Positions 51,431 to 60,859 of a DNA stretch of 64,000 nt are shown here, one piece after another. Origin of the DNA: Mesobacterium_A sp034670065. Lineage in GTDB: Bacteria; Pseudomonadota; Alphaproteobacteria; Rhodobacterales; Rhodobacteraceae. Location: the NCBI GenBank assembly GCA_034670065.1, contig JAXMOG010000001.1, forward strand, positions 186,001 to 250,000, written 5' to 3'. The position numbers and the translations under genes were made by a program. The notes under the pieces are model-generated. The model ran no database searches. It was not told where the DNA came from and saw only the letters and a program-made list of their open reading frames with translations. Every line of letters starts with the position of its first letter. Positions within the stretch are counted from its first letter, which is position 1.

Positions 51431-51790
51431 ATGTTTGCTTTGTTCAACAAGAATACTGATCCTGGTCTGACGGTGGCTGACGCCGTGGCCAAAACTGAAA
51501 CCGGTGAAATCGTGCTGATTGATATCCGCGATGGCAATGAATTGGCCATGTCTGGGCGCGCCAAAGGGGCGCTGCACGTGCCTATGTCGACCTTGCAGAC
51601 CAAGGCCAACCCGACATGTGACGAATGCCTGCCAGAACTAAAATCGGGCAAGCCGATTGCGGTGTATTGCGCATCTGGTGCCCGCTCTGCGATGGCGCGG
51701 CGCATGTTGGCCAATATGGGTTATGATGAGGTTCATAACATTGGCGGACTGGGCCACTGGCAAGCCGCTGGTGGTGCGATTGTTCGCTGA
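51431..51790 (+). CDS. Rhodanese-like domain protein
   Basis: This is a 119-residue single-domain rhodanese. The active-site loop is CASGARS with Cys80, of the six-residue type used with sulfur. VLIDIRDGNELAMSGRAKGALHVP is the usual N-terminal block. I chose ATG 51431 because GGAGAC lies just upstream; ATG 51419 is in frame but has no site. It may transfer sulfane sulfur or serve in sulfur stress. It is divergent from uvrA, with a terminator after it. Confidence 0.9.
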   Translation: MFALFNKNTDPGLTVADAVAKTETGEIVLIDIRDGNELAMSGRAKGALHVPMSTLQTKANPTCDECLPELKSGKPIAVYCASGARSAMARRMLANMGYDEVHNIGGLGHWQAAGGAIVR

Positions 51791-51814
51791 ACCGCGTATC
51801 TTATCCTAAAAAAG

Positions 51815-51850
51815 AAAACGCCCCGGCCATTGACCGGGGCGTTCTTTTTT
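51815..51850. terminator. Bidirectional intrinsic terminator between rhodanese and aglK
   Basis: AACGCCCCGG, a 7-base loop and CCGGGGCGTT form the stem, with TTCTTTTTT on the plus side and TTTTCTTTTTT on the minus side. It serves two convergent transcripts. Confidence 0.92.
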
Positions 51851-51862
51851 GTGTGCCTGCCC

Positions 51863-52951
51863 TTAGCGGTACAACAGCGACACACCGTTTTCGAACAGGT
51901 GAACCTTGCTTGGTTCAGCGGTCATGTTCACGGTTTTACCGCGCAGTTCTGAATGCACACCGGGCAATTTGCCGATCACCGGTGTCTCGTCGCCCTGTGG
52001 TGTGAAGTGCAACAATGTCACCTCGCCCAAAGCCTCGGTAATTGCGACTTTACCGTTAAACAGCCCGGTGCTTTCGGCGACAATGAAGTCCTCAGGCCGC
52101 ACGCCAACATTTACAGCCTTGCCGATATCCCCATCGGTTGTTGGATAGTCAGACACCGCGCGCCCACCACCGGCCAATTCGACCGTGGTTTGCGTACCGG
52201 TTTCGACAATCTTGCCAGGCAACAGGTTCATGGCCGGAGAGCCAATAAACTGCGCCACAAATTCGCTATTCGGCCGCTCATACAGTTCAAGCGGAGAGCC
52301 AACCTGCGCAATCCCCTTGTTGGCCAATACCACGATCCGCGAAGCCAGTGTCATCGCCTCAACCTGATCGTGCGTAACATAAACCATCGTTGACTCAGGC
52401 ATCGCCTCTTTCAACTGTGCAATCTCGATCCGGGTCGCAACGCGCAAGGCGGCGTCCAGGTTGGAAAGCGGTTCATCAAACAGATAGACCTTTGGATCGC
52501 GCACAATCGCACGGCCAATCGCCACACGCTGTCGTTGGCCGCCGGACAAGGCTTTGGGCAGTCGATCCAGATAAGCATCCAATTGCAGAACCGACGCGGC
52601 CTTTTCGACCGCAGCGTCGATTTCGGCAGCTGGCATTTTGGCGATTTTCAGCGCGAATGACATATTTTCGCGCACCGTCATATGCGGATAGAGCGCATAG
52701 GACTGAAACACCATGGCAATGCCACGCTGCGCCGGTGGCACGTCATTCACCACCATGCCGTCGATTTCCAACGTGCCGCTCGAAATCTTTTCGAGCCCTG
52801 CAATCATACGCAGCAACGTGGATTTACCGCAGCCCGAAGGCCCAACGAAAACAATCAGTTCGCCAGTTTTAATATCCAGGTTGATGTTCTTTAGAACCTC
52901 GACTGAACCACCGTAAACCTTGGCGACATCGGTCAGTTTTAAGTCTGCCAT
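51863..52951 (-). CDS. aglK: ABC transporter ATP-binding protein, alpha-glucoside uptake
   Basis: This 362-residue sugar-importer ATPase is of the MalK/UgpC type. It has Walker A GPSGCGKST (37-45), signature LSGGQRQRVAIGRAIVRDP, Walker B VYLFDEPLSNLDA, and a C-terminal TOBE/OB regulatory domain (about 235-362). ATG 52951 follows GGGAGG; upstream in-frame sequence lies in the gap after aglA. It is the last gene of the leftward agl operon, and the gene order matches aglEFGAK of rhizobia and other Rhodobacterales. Confidence 0.93.
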   Translation of the reverse strand: MADLKLTDVAKVYGGSVEVLKNINLDIKTGELIVFVGPSGCGKSTLLRMIAGLEKISSGTLEIDGMVVNDVPPAQRGIAMVFQSYALYPHMTVRENMSFALKIAKMPAAEIDAAVEKAASVLQLDAYLDRLPKALSGGQRQRVAIGRAIVRDPKVYLFDEPLSNLDAALRVATRIEIAQLKEAMPESTMVYVTHDQVEAMTLASRIVVLANKGIAQVGSPLELYERPNSEFVAQFIGSPAMNLLPGKIVETGTQTTVELAGGGRAVSDYPTTDGDIGKAVNVGVRPEDFIVAESTGLFNGKVAITEALGEVTLLHFTPQGDETPVIGKLPGVHSELRGKTVNMTAEPSKVHLFENGVSLLYR

Positions 52952-52974
52952 GGTACCCTCCCTTCGTGCCTGCC

Positions 52975-54642
52975 TTAGGCGTTCATTTTCAGCGCAAGGC
53001 TTGGTTGCCATGGGCCGAGATGTAGTTTTCCATCGGGGGCCGGTGCGGCGCTTCCCAGCTCCAGCCCGATTTGCGCCCATTTGCCTGCGGGCATTTCCAG
53101 TACCGCCGGATCATGCCCAAGATTGAAAGCGCAAAAGATTTCTTCGTCTTCGAATTTGCGGGTGAAATACACCACGTTGCCAAGGGCTTTTACACCGTCA
53201 TGGCTGCCGTCCTTGATTGCGCGATGCGCGTGACGAAAGGCAATCGCCAGCCGGTAGTGATGCAACAAGGCGCCCGGTTCTTGTTCCTGCGCTTCGACGC
53301 TGCGATGCAAATGATCATGACTGACAGGCAGCCACGGAATACCGGTCGAAAACCCACCCGACGCATTGGATTTGTTCCAGACCATTGGCGTGCGACAGCC
53401 GTCTCGTCCTTTGAACTCTGGCCAGAATTCGATGCCATAGGGATCTTGCAGATCCTCAAACCCAACTTCGGCTTCTGGCAGGCCCAATTCTTCGCCTTGA
53501 TAGATGCATACCGATCCGCGCAAGCACATGATCAGCGTTGCATACAGGCGCTGCGCAGCCGGCGAGAGGTTCCAGCGAGAGGCATGGCGTTCAACATCGT
53601 GATTGGAAAAGGCCCAACAAGCCCATCCTTCCGCGGCCACGTCATCCACCTTGCCCATTACTTCGGCCACGAAATCGGCGGTTGGTTCGTGTTTGGACAA
53701 GAACTCAAAGGCGTAGCACATATGCACACGGTCGGTCCCACGGGTGTATTCGCCCATGATCTCTAACCCGCGTTGGGCATCGCCTACCTCACCAACAGCG
53801 GTTGTTGCTGGGTATTTATCCAATAACGCCCGGAACTTGGCCAGAAACTCCAGGTTTTCAGGCTGGTTCTTGGAATAGGCGTGTTCTTGGTGGTTATAAG
53901 GGTTCACCGACGGCGCAATATTGGCGTTGCGCTTTTCGGGCGGCAAGGCCGGATTGTCGCGCAACTGCTTGTCGGCATAGTAGAAATTGATCGTATCCAG
54001 ACGGAAGCCATCCACCCCGCGATCCAGCCAGAACTGGGTGGAATCCAGCAGTGCCTGTTGCACCTCTTCGTTCCAGAAGTTCAGATCAGGTTGCGACACC
54101 AGAAAGTTGTGCAGGTAATACTGTTCGCGCCGCGCATCCCAGTGCCAGGCGGAGCCGCCGAAAATCGACAACCAGTTGTTTGGCGGTGTGCCATCGGGCT
54201 TGGGGTCTGCCCAGACGTACCAATCCGATTTGGCGTTGTCGCGACTGGCGCGGCTTTCCTTGAACCAGGCGTGTTGATCACTGGTATGGCTGAGCACCAG
54301 ATCGATCATCACTTTCAGACCCAGTTGATGCGCCGTTTGAACCAACACATCAAAATCTGCCAACGAGCCAAACATCGGATCGACGTCGCAATAATCGCTG
54401 ACATCATACCCGAAGTCTTTCATAGGCGAGGTAAAGAACGGGCTGATCCAAATCGCATCCACACCCAGCGACGCCACATGCGGCAAACGCTGTGCGATGC
54501 CCAACAGATCGCCAATGCCATCACCATTACTGTCCTGAAAGCTGCGCGGATAGATCTGATAGATCACCGCACCGCGCCACCAGTCATTATCGGCAGTTTG
54601 GGTGACTTTTGAAAAATCGTTATTTTCGGCGTTCATGGACAT
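52975..54642 (-). CDS. aglA: Alpha-glucosidase, GH13 family
   Basis: This 555-residue GH13 enzyme has catalytic nucleophile Asp216 (DGFRLDTINF), acid/base Glu285 (VGEVGD) and the transition-state Asp349 (FSNHDVERH). The N-terminal VIYQIYPRSFQDSNGDGIGDL and the barrel strand VDAIWISPFFTSPMKDFGYD are typical of oligo-1,6-glucosidase and sucrose/trehalose hydrolases. No signal peptide is seen, so it should hydrolyse imported sucrose, maltose or trehalose in the cytoplasm. It lies between the permease aglG and the ATPase aglK. Confidence 0.93.
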   Translation of the reverse strand: MSMNAENNDFSKVTQTADNDWWRGAVIYQIYPRSFQDSNGDGIGDLLGIAQRLPHVASLGVDAIWISPFFTSPMKDFGYDVSDYCDVDPMFGSLADFDVLVQTAHQLGLKVMIDLVLSHTSDQHAWFKESRASRDNAKSDWYVWADPKPDGTPPNNWLSIFGGSAWHWDARREQYYLHNFLVSQPDLNFWNEEVQQALLDSTQFWLDRGVDGFRLDTINFYYADKQLRDNPALPPEKRNANIAPSVNPYNHQEHAYSKNQPENLEFLAKFRALLDKYPATTAVGEVGDAQRGLEIMGEYTRGTDRVHMCYAFEFLSKHEPTADFVAEVMGKVDDVAAEGWACWAFSNHDVERHASRWNLSPAAQRLYATLIMCLRGSVCIYQGEELGLPEAEVGFEDLQDPYGIEFWPEFKGRDGCRTPMVWNKSNASGGFSTGIPWLPVSHDHLHRSVEAQEQEPGALLHHYRLAIAFRHAHRAIKDGSHDGVKALGNVVYFTRKFEDEEIFCAFNLGHDPAVLEMPAGKWAQIGLELGSAAPAPDGKLHLGPWQPSLALKMNA

Positions 54643-54712
54643 ATGACTCTGCAGGTTTTGGCCCTTGGGCTGCTTAGGTTGTTTGGGTTCGGGCCGTTGG
54701 GCCCGGACCTAT

Positions 54713-55861
54713 CTATTTGACGGATCCGGCCAACAGGCCCCGGACCAGATACTTCTGCATGGCGAAGAACACCACCAATGGCACCGAGATGGAGACAAAG
54801 GCCGCAGTTGCAAGGATTTCCCAGTTACCACCGCGTGTGCCCAGCAATTCGACAATCTGTTTGGTCATTACTGTCGTTTCGCCGGTTGCATCAATCAGGA
54901 ACACCAAGGCCACCAGCAGGTCATTCCATGTCCACAGGAACTGGAAGATCGCAAAGGACGCCAAAGCCGGGAACGAAAGCGGCAGGATGATCTTGACGAA
55001 AATCTGGAACTCCGTCGCGCCATCAACGCGGGCGTTTTCAATGATGTCTCGCGGCAGGCCGACCATATAATTTCGAAGCAGATATATGGCCAGCGGTAAC
55101 CCAAAGCCGGTGTGAGCCATCCAAACCCCAAGGTATCCTTTGCCAATGCCAACGCTCAGATGCAGTTTCAGCAGCGGTATCAGCGCAAGTTGCAATGGGA
55201 CCACCAACAAGCCAACCACGGCAGCAATCAACAAGGCGCGACCCGGAAAATCCATCCACGCCAATGCGTAAGCGGCAAAAGCTGCCACAACAATTGGGAT
55301 GATGGTGGCCGGAATAGTAACCGTTAGCGTGTTGAAAAACGCTTTGGCCAAACTGTCTGTGCTATCGCCGGAAAACAGAACCGTCGCATAATTCTGCAAT
55401 GTGAATTCTGGTGGGAACTTTGCTTTCACAAACAGACGCTGTCCGCGGCTGCCTTCAAAGGGTTGTGCGCTTTCCATACGGTAGCTGCCATCGGTGTTCA
55501 CCGTGACTGTGCCGCCGTTGCGCAGTTCAGCCGGTTCTCCGGCGGCAAAGGCGCCCACCGCGCGGGATGAAATGCCATAGGTGCTGACAACGGCGTCAGA
55601 ACCGGCATCGAAAAGCTGCCCCTCAAGAACGTACAGGTCGCCCATCTGTACTTGATCACTGGGCGGGGCCGTGCGGTAGGTTTCTGTTTGCTCAGACGGG
55701 AACAGCGCTTTCCACCAGCCCGACGTTGCAATCTGATCTGTGGTCCGAAAGGAGGACACAAACAGCCCTACCGTTGGGAACAGCCACAAGGCCACCAGTA
55801 CAGCGACTGAGAGGTGAACCGCCCATTTGAGCGAGGATTTAGTGCCGGCAATATTGTCCAT
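54713..55861 (-). CDS. aglG: ABC transporter permease, alpha-glucoside uptake
   Basis: This 382-residue MalG-type inner-membrane permease has a first membrane helix (about 12-35) and then an inserted periplasmic region of about 120 residues. That insert is typical of AglG and longer than in MalG. Further helices follow, and the EAA loop is at ENARVDGATEFQIFVKIILPLS. ATG 55861 follows GAGGAG, 13 bases after the aglF stop. Confidence 0.92.
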   Translation of the reverse strand: MDNIAGTKSSLKWAVHLSVAVLVALWLFPTVGLFVSSFRTTDQIATSGWWKALFPSEQTETYRTAPPSDQVQMGDLYVLEGQLFDAGSDAVVSTYGISSRAVGAFAAGEPAELRNGGTVTVNTDGSYRMESAQPFEGSRGQRLFVKAKFPPEFTLQNYATVLFSGDSTDSLAKAFFNTLTVTIPATIIPIVVAAFAAYALAWMDFPGRALLIAAVVGLLVVPLQLALIPLLKLHLSVGIGKGYLGVWMAHTGFGLPLAIYLLRNYMVGLPRDIIENARVDGATEFQIFVKIILPLSFPALASFAIFQFLWTWNDLLVALVFLIDATGETTVMTKQIVELLGTRGGNWEILATAAFVSISVPLVVFFAMQKYLVRGLLAGSVK

Positions 55862-55874
55862 CGGTCTGTTCTCC

Positions 55875-56876
55875 TCAGCGCATTTCTTTGCGGGCGTTGT
55901 AGACGTTCCAAACAAGGATCGGTGTCACCAGAAGCATGATCACCATCGCCGCAGCAGATCCCACGCCCCAGTCGCTGGAACGGAACAGCTTGTCGTACAT
56001 GTAGTTGGCCAGAACCTGCGTTTGCCATTGGCCGTTGGTCATGGCGAAAACGATGTCAAAGACCTTCAGCACAACAATTGTAATCGTCGTCCAGACCACC
56101 ACGATCGTTCCCATGATTTGGGGGACTTTGATCTTGAAGAACACCTGAAGCGGATTGGCACCGTCAACAATGGCGGCCTCAATGGTTTCCTCAGGAATCC
56201 CGCGCAGCGCGGCTGACAGAATGACCATGGCAAATCCGGTTTGGATCCAGACCAAGACGATCATCAGGAAGAAGTTGTTCCAGAACGGGACGGTCAGCCA
56301 TTGTTGCGGTTCCGCCCCACTGAAGAACACGTAAATTGCATTCAGAATACCGATCTGTTCGGTTCCGGGTGGGCGCGCATCATAGACCAGTTTCCAGATC
56401 ACTGCCGCGCCGACAAAGGAAATGGCCATCGGCATAAAGATTAGGGATTTCGCGATGTTACCCCATTTGATACGGTCGGTCAGCTGGGCTGCCAACAAGC
56501 CAAATGCGGTGGACATTGCAGGCACAACAAACAGCCAGAGCATATTGTTTTGCATCGCTTCCCAGAACTTGGGTTCGCTGGCCATTTGGATGTAGTTATC
56601 CAGTCCGACAAAGGCGCCACCTTGATCACGGTCGGTCAAAGAAAGGCGGATGGTTTCTACCACCGGGTAGGCCAGATACAGACCTAACGCCAACAATGCA
56701 GGCAACAAGAACAGCCAGGGACGTACAATGTTTGCGCGGTTGATATTGCGCCCTGCATTCGGCCCGCTTGGGGGAAACAGGAATTTATCCAGAATAATAT
56801 TTGAGAAGTAAAAGTAGCCTACACAGGCCCCTACACCAACTACGATCGTCACAAGACCCAATAATGCCGGATGCAT
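55875..56876 (-). CDS. aglF: ABC transporter permease, alpha-glucoside uptake
   Basis: This 333-residue MalF-type permease has an N-terminal helix (about 5-28), a second helix near 52-72 (PWLFLLPALLALGLYLAYPV) and a transporter core with the EAA loop EAAIVDGANPLQVFFKIKVPQI. It pairs with aglG to form the membrane channel. ATG 56876 follows GGGAGGGCG. The gap to the upstream binding-protein gene is 89 bases. Confidence 0.92.
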   Translation of the reverse strand: MHPALLGLVTIVVGVGACVGYFYFSNIILDKFLFPPSGPNAGRNINRANIVRPWLFLLPALLALGLYLAYPVVETIRLSLTDRDQGGAFVGLDNYIQMASEPKFWEAMQNNMLWLFVVPAMSTAFGLLAAQLTDRIKWGNIAKSLIFMPMAISFVGAAVIWKLVYDARPPGTEQIGILNAIYVFFSGAEPQQWLTVPFWNNFFLMIVLVWIQTGFAMVILSAALRGIPEETIEAAIVDGANPLQVFFKIKVPQIMGTIVVVWTTITIVVLKVFDIVFAMTNGQWQTQVLANYMYDKLFRSSDWGVGSAAAMVIMLLVTPILVWNVYNARKEMR

Positions 56877-56965
56877 TGCGCCCTCCCTATCTGCCGGTTC
56901 GCCCGACTTTGTAAGGTCAGACCCCGGCGCGCGGCCGGGGTCTTTGGTGTTTTATGTCAGAGTGC

Positions 56966-58249
56966 TTACTTCAGCCCGTCCCAGCTATCCTGGATCGCTT
57001 TGGCCACATCCGCCGCGGATTCACCGCCAGCGTAGTTAACCATGCCGGTCCAGAAAGAGCCCGCACCAACACCGCCTGGCATCAGGTCGGAACCGTCAAA
57101 GCGGAAGGTGGTCGCGCCCAGCAAGATGTCGTTCATCTTGGCGGTCTGTGGGTCCGAGAACTTGGAGCTGTCTACGCCTTTGTGTGGCGTTAGGAAGCCG
57201 CCGCGTGCCATCCAGATTTCATGCGCATCCGTTGTTTGCAGATACTCAATCAAAGCATGTGCGCCTGGGCTGTCATTGGTGATGCCCCAAACGGTGCCAG
57301 CGCCCAGAACCGGGCTGCCCAGATCCTTGCTTTCATATGCCGGGAAGTAGAAGAAATCAGCATCTGCGCCAACTTCGGTGCCTTCCGGGAAGAATGCCGG
57401 GATGAAGGAAGCCTGACGGTGCATGTAGCATTGCGGAGGCGCTTCAAACAGGCCTTTGGGGCTGTCGCGGAAGTCTGTCGATGCAACAGCACCTGCCCCA
57501 CCTGCAACGTAGTCGTCATTGCGGGCAAACCAGCCGAACTCTTCGATCGCGGCGATAACCTTGGGGTCATCAAACTTCATTTCGTTGGCAACCCACGCAT
57601 CGTAATCTTCGGGCGATTGGGTGCGCAGCATCAGGTCTTCGACCCAGTCAGTTGCTGGCCAACCTGTTGCGCCGCCTGATCCCAGACCAATACACCAAGG
57701 TGTTTCACCGTCGGCGACGATCTGATCCGTCAATGCCTTCAGGTCTTCCATGGTGGTTGGAACTTCGTAACCGGCGTCTTCAAAGTTCTCAGGAACGTAC
57801 CAAACCAGTGATTTCAGGTCGGCCTTGTAGAAGAAACCGTACAGGTTGTCGTTGCCATCGGGGCCTGCGTAGGTGCCCAGATCGACCCAAGAGCTGCCCG
57901 CTGCGTAGTTTTCTTTGACCCAGTCGCCAGTGCCCTCGGCCAGCGGCGTCAGGAAACCACGGCGCGCCATGCCTGCGGCCAAACCTGGCTGCGGGAATAC
58001 GGCGACATTGGGGGCCGAACCGGCTTCGGCGTCCACCATGATTTGTTGTTCAAAGCTGTCGGAGCCGACGTAGCGTACGTCTGCACCTGATTTTTCGGCA
58101 AAGTCGGCCAGTACGGCCTCGACAATTGCCTGATCCGGCCCAAGCCAAGGACCGAAAACAGTGACCTGTTCTCCGTTCAGGCTTTGCGCGCTGGCGGCGC
58201 CCGCCAGAATGGCCAGCACGGCCGAACCTGTCAAAAGTTTGTGTTTCAT
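56966..58249 (-). CDS. aglE: Periplasmic alpha-glucoside-binding protein
   Basis: This 427-residue extracellular solute-binding protein (family 1) has a signal peptide MKHKLLTGSAVLAILAGAAS ending near residue 21. Visible segments of the mature protein include VTVFGPWLGPDQ and several Trp/Tyr-rich stretches that commonly stack on sugars (GATGWPATDWVEDL and AGTVWGITND). It captures the alpha-glucoside and feeds AglFGK. ATG 58249 follows GGGAGG. It is the first gene of the leftward operon and is divergent from aglR, with operators between them. Confidence 0.93.
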   Translation of the reverse strand: MKHKLLTGSAVLAILAGAASAQSLNGEQVTVFGPWLGPDQAIVEAVLADFAEKSGADVRYVGSDSFEQQIMVDAEAGSAPNVAVFPQPGLAAGMARRGFLTPLAEGTGDWVKENYAAGSSWVDLGTYAGPDGNDNLYGFFYKADLKSLVWYVPENFEDAGYEVPTTMEDLKALTDQIVADGETPWCIGLGSGGATGWPATDWVEDLMLRTQSPEDYDAWVANEMKFDDPKVIAAIEEFGWFARNDDYVAGGAGAVASTDFRDSPKGLFEAPPQCYMHRQASFIPAFFPEGTEVGADADFFYFPAYESKDLGSPVLGAGTVWGITNDSPGAHALIEYLQTTDAHEIWMARGGFLTPHKGVDSSKFSDPQTAKMNDILLGATTFRFDGSDLMPGGVGAGSFWTGMVNYAGGESAADVAKAIQDSWDGLK

Positions 58250-58313
58250 AATCGGTGATCCTCCCGGTTTCATGCACTTCCGCACGTCATCTTGCGCATA
58301 TTGGCGGCTTTTC

Positions 58314-58325
58314 CAAAGCGCTTTG
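58314..58325. promoter_or_regulatory. AglR-type operator 1 (aglE side)
   Basis: CAAAGCGCTTTG is a perfect 12-base palindrome with the central CG typical of LacI-family sites. For the leftward operon, TTGACA lies at 58357-58362 (minus strand) and an AT-rich TTTAAA near 58331-58336. The operator would then lie around or just after the transcription start, suiting repression. Confidence 0.75.
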
Positions 58326-58469
58326 ATACCTTTAAACTGACTGACTCGCGGCATTCTGTCAACAGCGATTAAACGTAACAAAACCTTACCTTTTTATGCT
58401 GCAGTGCAGCTAAAAATTGTCTTCTATAGGGTCTTTTCAGCCGCACCTTTTTGTGCGTTAACATAGAGG

Positions 58470-58487
58470 TATAACCACAGCGCTTTG
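58470..58487. promoter_or_regulatory. AglR-type operator 2 and aglR -10 element
   Basis: CACAGCGCTTTG at 58476-58487 differs from operator 1 by one base. TATAAC at 58470-58475 directly before it is a likely -10 for aglR. The site covers the transcription start, so AglR probably represses its own gene and could bridge to operator 1 about 160 bases away. Confidence 0.7.
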
Positions 58488-58499
58488 AAAGGTCCGGCC

Positions 58500-59525
58500 G
58501 TGAACCTCAAACAGCTCTCTAACCACCTAAAGCTATCCCAAACCACGGTCAGTCGGGCGTTGAATGGGTATCCGGAAGTCAATGAAAACACGCGAAAACG
58601 TGTGTTGGAAGCTGCCAGTCAGTTGAACTATAGCCCCAACGCGCGGGCCAAGGGGCTGGCCACGGGTAAGTCTATGGCGATTGGGCACGTTATTCCCGTT
58701 TCGGCACAGCATGAAATGGTGAATCCGATCTTTGGCGACTTCGTTTCCGGCGCCGGAGAGACCTATTCTGAAAACGGTTATGACATGATGCTGACGCTGG
58801 TCGCCGATCAGGATGAAGAAACCGCCTACCGGAAAATCAAAGCCCGCGGCAATGTTGATGGCATCATCGTTCATGGTCCAAAGCTGACTGATTCCCGTAT
58901 TGATTTGTTGATCGAACTGGACATGCCATTTGTGGTGCACGGGCGGGCTACCAACAGCGGTGCAGAATTTACGTGGATCGATATCAATAACCGCCGCGCA
59001 TTTGAACGCGCGACCCGCTATTTGATCGATCTGCGCCATACGCGAATTGCGTTGATCAACGGCCTGGAAGAAATGGATTTCGCCCACCGTCGTCGCGTTG
59101 GCTATCTGGCTGCGTTGGAGGAAAGCGGCTTGCCCACGGACCCTGCCCTGATGCGGTCGGAAGAGATGACCGAAGTCTACGGGTATCGGTCGGCATGTGA
59201 GATGCTGGATATGCCCAATCCACCCACGGCCTTTTTGATCTCATCCATCATGACCGCCATTGGCGTGCGTCGCGCGTTGGAAGAGCGTGGCCTGCAAATG
59301 GGCAAAGATGTTTCTGTCATCACCCATGATGACGATCTGAGCTATATGAAGAACGGCTCTGATGTTCCGATTTTCACAGCCACGCGGTCATCTGTTCGGC
59401 AAGCCGGTAAGCAATCGGCGCAGATGCTGCTGGACATGATCAATAACAAAGCGACGCAAACGCAATGCTTGCTCGAAGCAGACCTGATCATCGGGTCGTC
59501 GACAGGCCCTGCCCCTCAGGCTTGA
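58500..59525 (+). CDS. aglR: LacI-family repressor of glucoside genes
   Basis: This 341-residue LacI-type regulator has the helix-turn-helix MNLKQLSNHLKLSQTTVSRALNGYPEVNE at residues 1-29, followed by the hinge helix PNARAKGLAT and a periplasmic-binding-protein-like effector domain. The start is GTG 58500 with GAAAGG upstream; a TTG at 58485 is in frame but would put five extra residues before the canonical start. It controls the divergent agl operon and probably the downstream bgl and glk genes, which begin 4 bases after its stop. The inducer is probably an alpha-glucoside or glucose. Confidence 0.92.
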   Translation: MNLKQLSNHLKLSQTTVSRALNGYPEVNENTRKRVLEAASQLNYSPNARAKGLATGKSMAIGHVIPVSAQHEMVNPIFGDFVSGAGETYSENGYDMMLTLVADQDEETAYRKIKARGNVDGIIVHGPKLTDSRIDLLIELDMPFVVHGRATNSGAEFTWIDINNRRAFERATRYLIDLRHTRIALINGLEEMDFAHRRRVGYLAALEESGLPTDPALMRSEEMTEVYGYRSACEMLDMPNPPTAFLISSIMTAIGVRRALEERGLQMGKDVSVITHDDDLSYMKNGSDVPIFTATRSSVRQAGKQSAQMLLDMINNKATQTQCLLEADLIIGSSTGPAPQA

Positions 59526-59529
59526 TATT

Positions 59530-60852
59530 ATGAAGAACAATCGTACCGATTTTCCCGACGGGTTCCTGTTCGGGACAGCAACCTCCAGCTATCAGATTGA
59601 GGGCCATGCCTTTGGCGGTGCTGGCTCCACCCATTGGGATACGTTTGCGGCAACGCCCGGCAATGTTGTTCGGGCTGAAAACGGGGATCGTGCCTGCGAT
59701 CACTACCACCGTTATGAAGCTGATCTGGACCTGGTCGCGGCGGCCGGATTTGATTGCTACCGTTTTTCCACCAGCTGGGCACGTGTTATGCCTGATGGGC
59801 GCACGCCAAACCCGGAAGGGTTGGATTTTTATGACCGCCTGACCGATGCGATGCTGGAACGCGGTATCAAACCCTGCGCCACTCTGTACCACTGGGAATT
59901 GCCGTCGCCATTGGCCGATCAAGGCGGGTGGCGAAACCGTGACATTGCCGGGTGGTTTGCCGAGTATACAGAAACCATTATGGGCCGGATTGGCGACCGG
60001 ATGTATTCGGTCGCGCCCATCAATGAGCCGTGGTGCGTGGCGTGGTTGTCGCATTTTCTGGGACATCATGCGCCGGGATTGCGCGACATTCGGGCCACCG
60101 CACGGGCAATGCACCACGTTTTGCTGGCACATGGCACTGCCATTCAAACCATGCGTTCCATGGGGCTAAATAATCTCGGTGCTGTGTTTAATCTGGAATG
60201 GGCCGATCCATGGGATCAAACCGATGCCGCACGTGCCGCGGCAGATCTGTATGATGGCTACTACAACCGGTTCTTTTTAGGGGGTGTGTTCAAAGGCGCC
60301 TATCCTGACAACGTGATGGAAGGGTTGGCACCGCATCTGCCGGAAAATTGGCAGGATGATTTTGCCACGATCCAAAGCAAAGTCGATTGGTGCGGGATCA
60401 ATTACTACACCCGCAAATTGATTGCACCGGATTCAGGCCCTTGGCCTGCGCATAAGGAAATGGAAGGCCCGCTGCCCAAGACGTTTATGGATTGGGAAAT
60501 TTACCCGGAAGGCCTGTACAACTTCCTGACACGTACAGCGCGGGAATACACCGGCGATTTGCCTTTGATCGTTACGGAAAACGGCATGGCCAATCCTGAT
60601 GTGATTTCCGCAAATGGCGAAGTGCATGATCAGGCACGCATCGATTACGTCGATGCCCATCTGGACAGCGTGAAGCGCGCCATCGCTGATGGTGCCCCGG
60701 TTCAGGGGTATTATTTGTGGTCCTTGATGGACAATTACGAATGGTCTCTGGGCTATGAAAAACGTTTCGGATTGGTTCACGTTGATTTTGACACTCTGGA
60801 ACGCACGCCCAAAGCATCGTATCACGCGATGAAACAGGCGTTGAAGCGATAG
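59530..60852 (+). CDS. Beta-glucosidase, GH1 family
   Basis: This 440-residue cytoplasmic GH1 enzyme has acid/base Glu166 (INEPW) and nucleophile Glu350 (VTENGMA). The N-terminal FPDGFLFGTATSSYQIEG is the family signature, and the C-terminal GYYLWSLMDNYEWSLGYEKRFGL closes the barrel. It cleaves cellobiose or aryl beta-glucosides to glucose. It starts 4 bases after the aglR stop and is followed by glucokinase after 7 bases, so the three are cotranscribed. No separate beta-glucoside importer is here, and the agl transporter may admit both anomers. Confidence 0.93.
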   Translation: MKNNRTDFPDGFLFGTATSSYQIEGHAFGGAGSTHWDTFAATPGNVVRAENGDRACDHYHRYEADLDLVAAAGFDCYRFSTSWARVMPDGRTPNPEGLDFYDRLTDAMLERGIKPCATLYHWELPSPLADQGGWRNRDIAGWFAEYTETIMGRIGDRMYSVAPINEPWCVAWLSHFLGHHAPGLRDIRATARAMHHVLLAHGTAIQTMRSMGLNNLGAVFNLEWADPWDQTDAARAAADLYDGYYNRFFLGGVFKGAYPDNVMEGLAPHLPENWQDDFATIQSKVDWCGINYYTRKLIAPDSGPWPAHKEMEGPLPKTFMDWEIYPEGLYNFLTRTAREYTGDLPLIVTENGMANPDVISANGEVHDQARIDYVDAHLDSVKRAIADGAPVQGYYLWSLMDNYEWSLGYEKRFGLVHVDFDTLERTPKASYHAMKQALKR

Positions 60853-60859
60853 GAGAATC

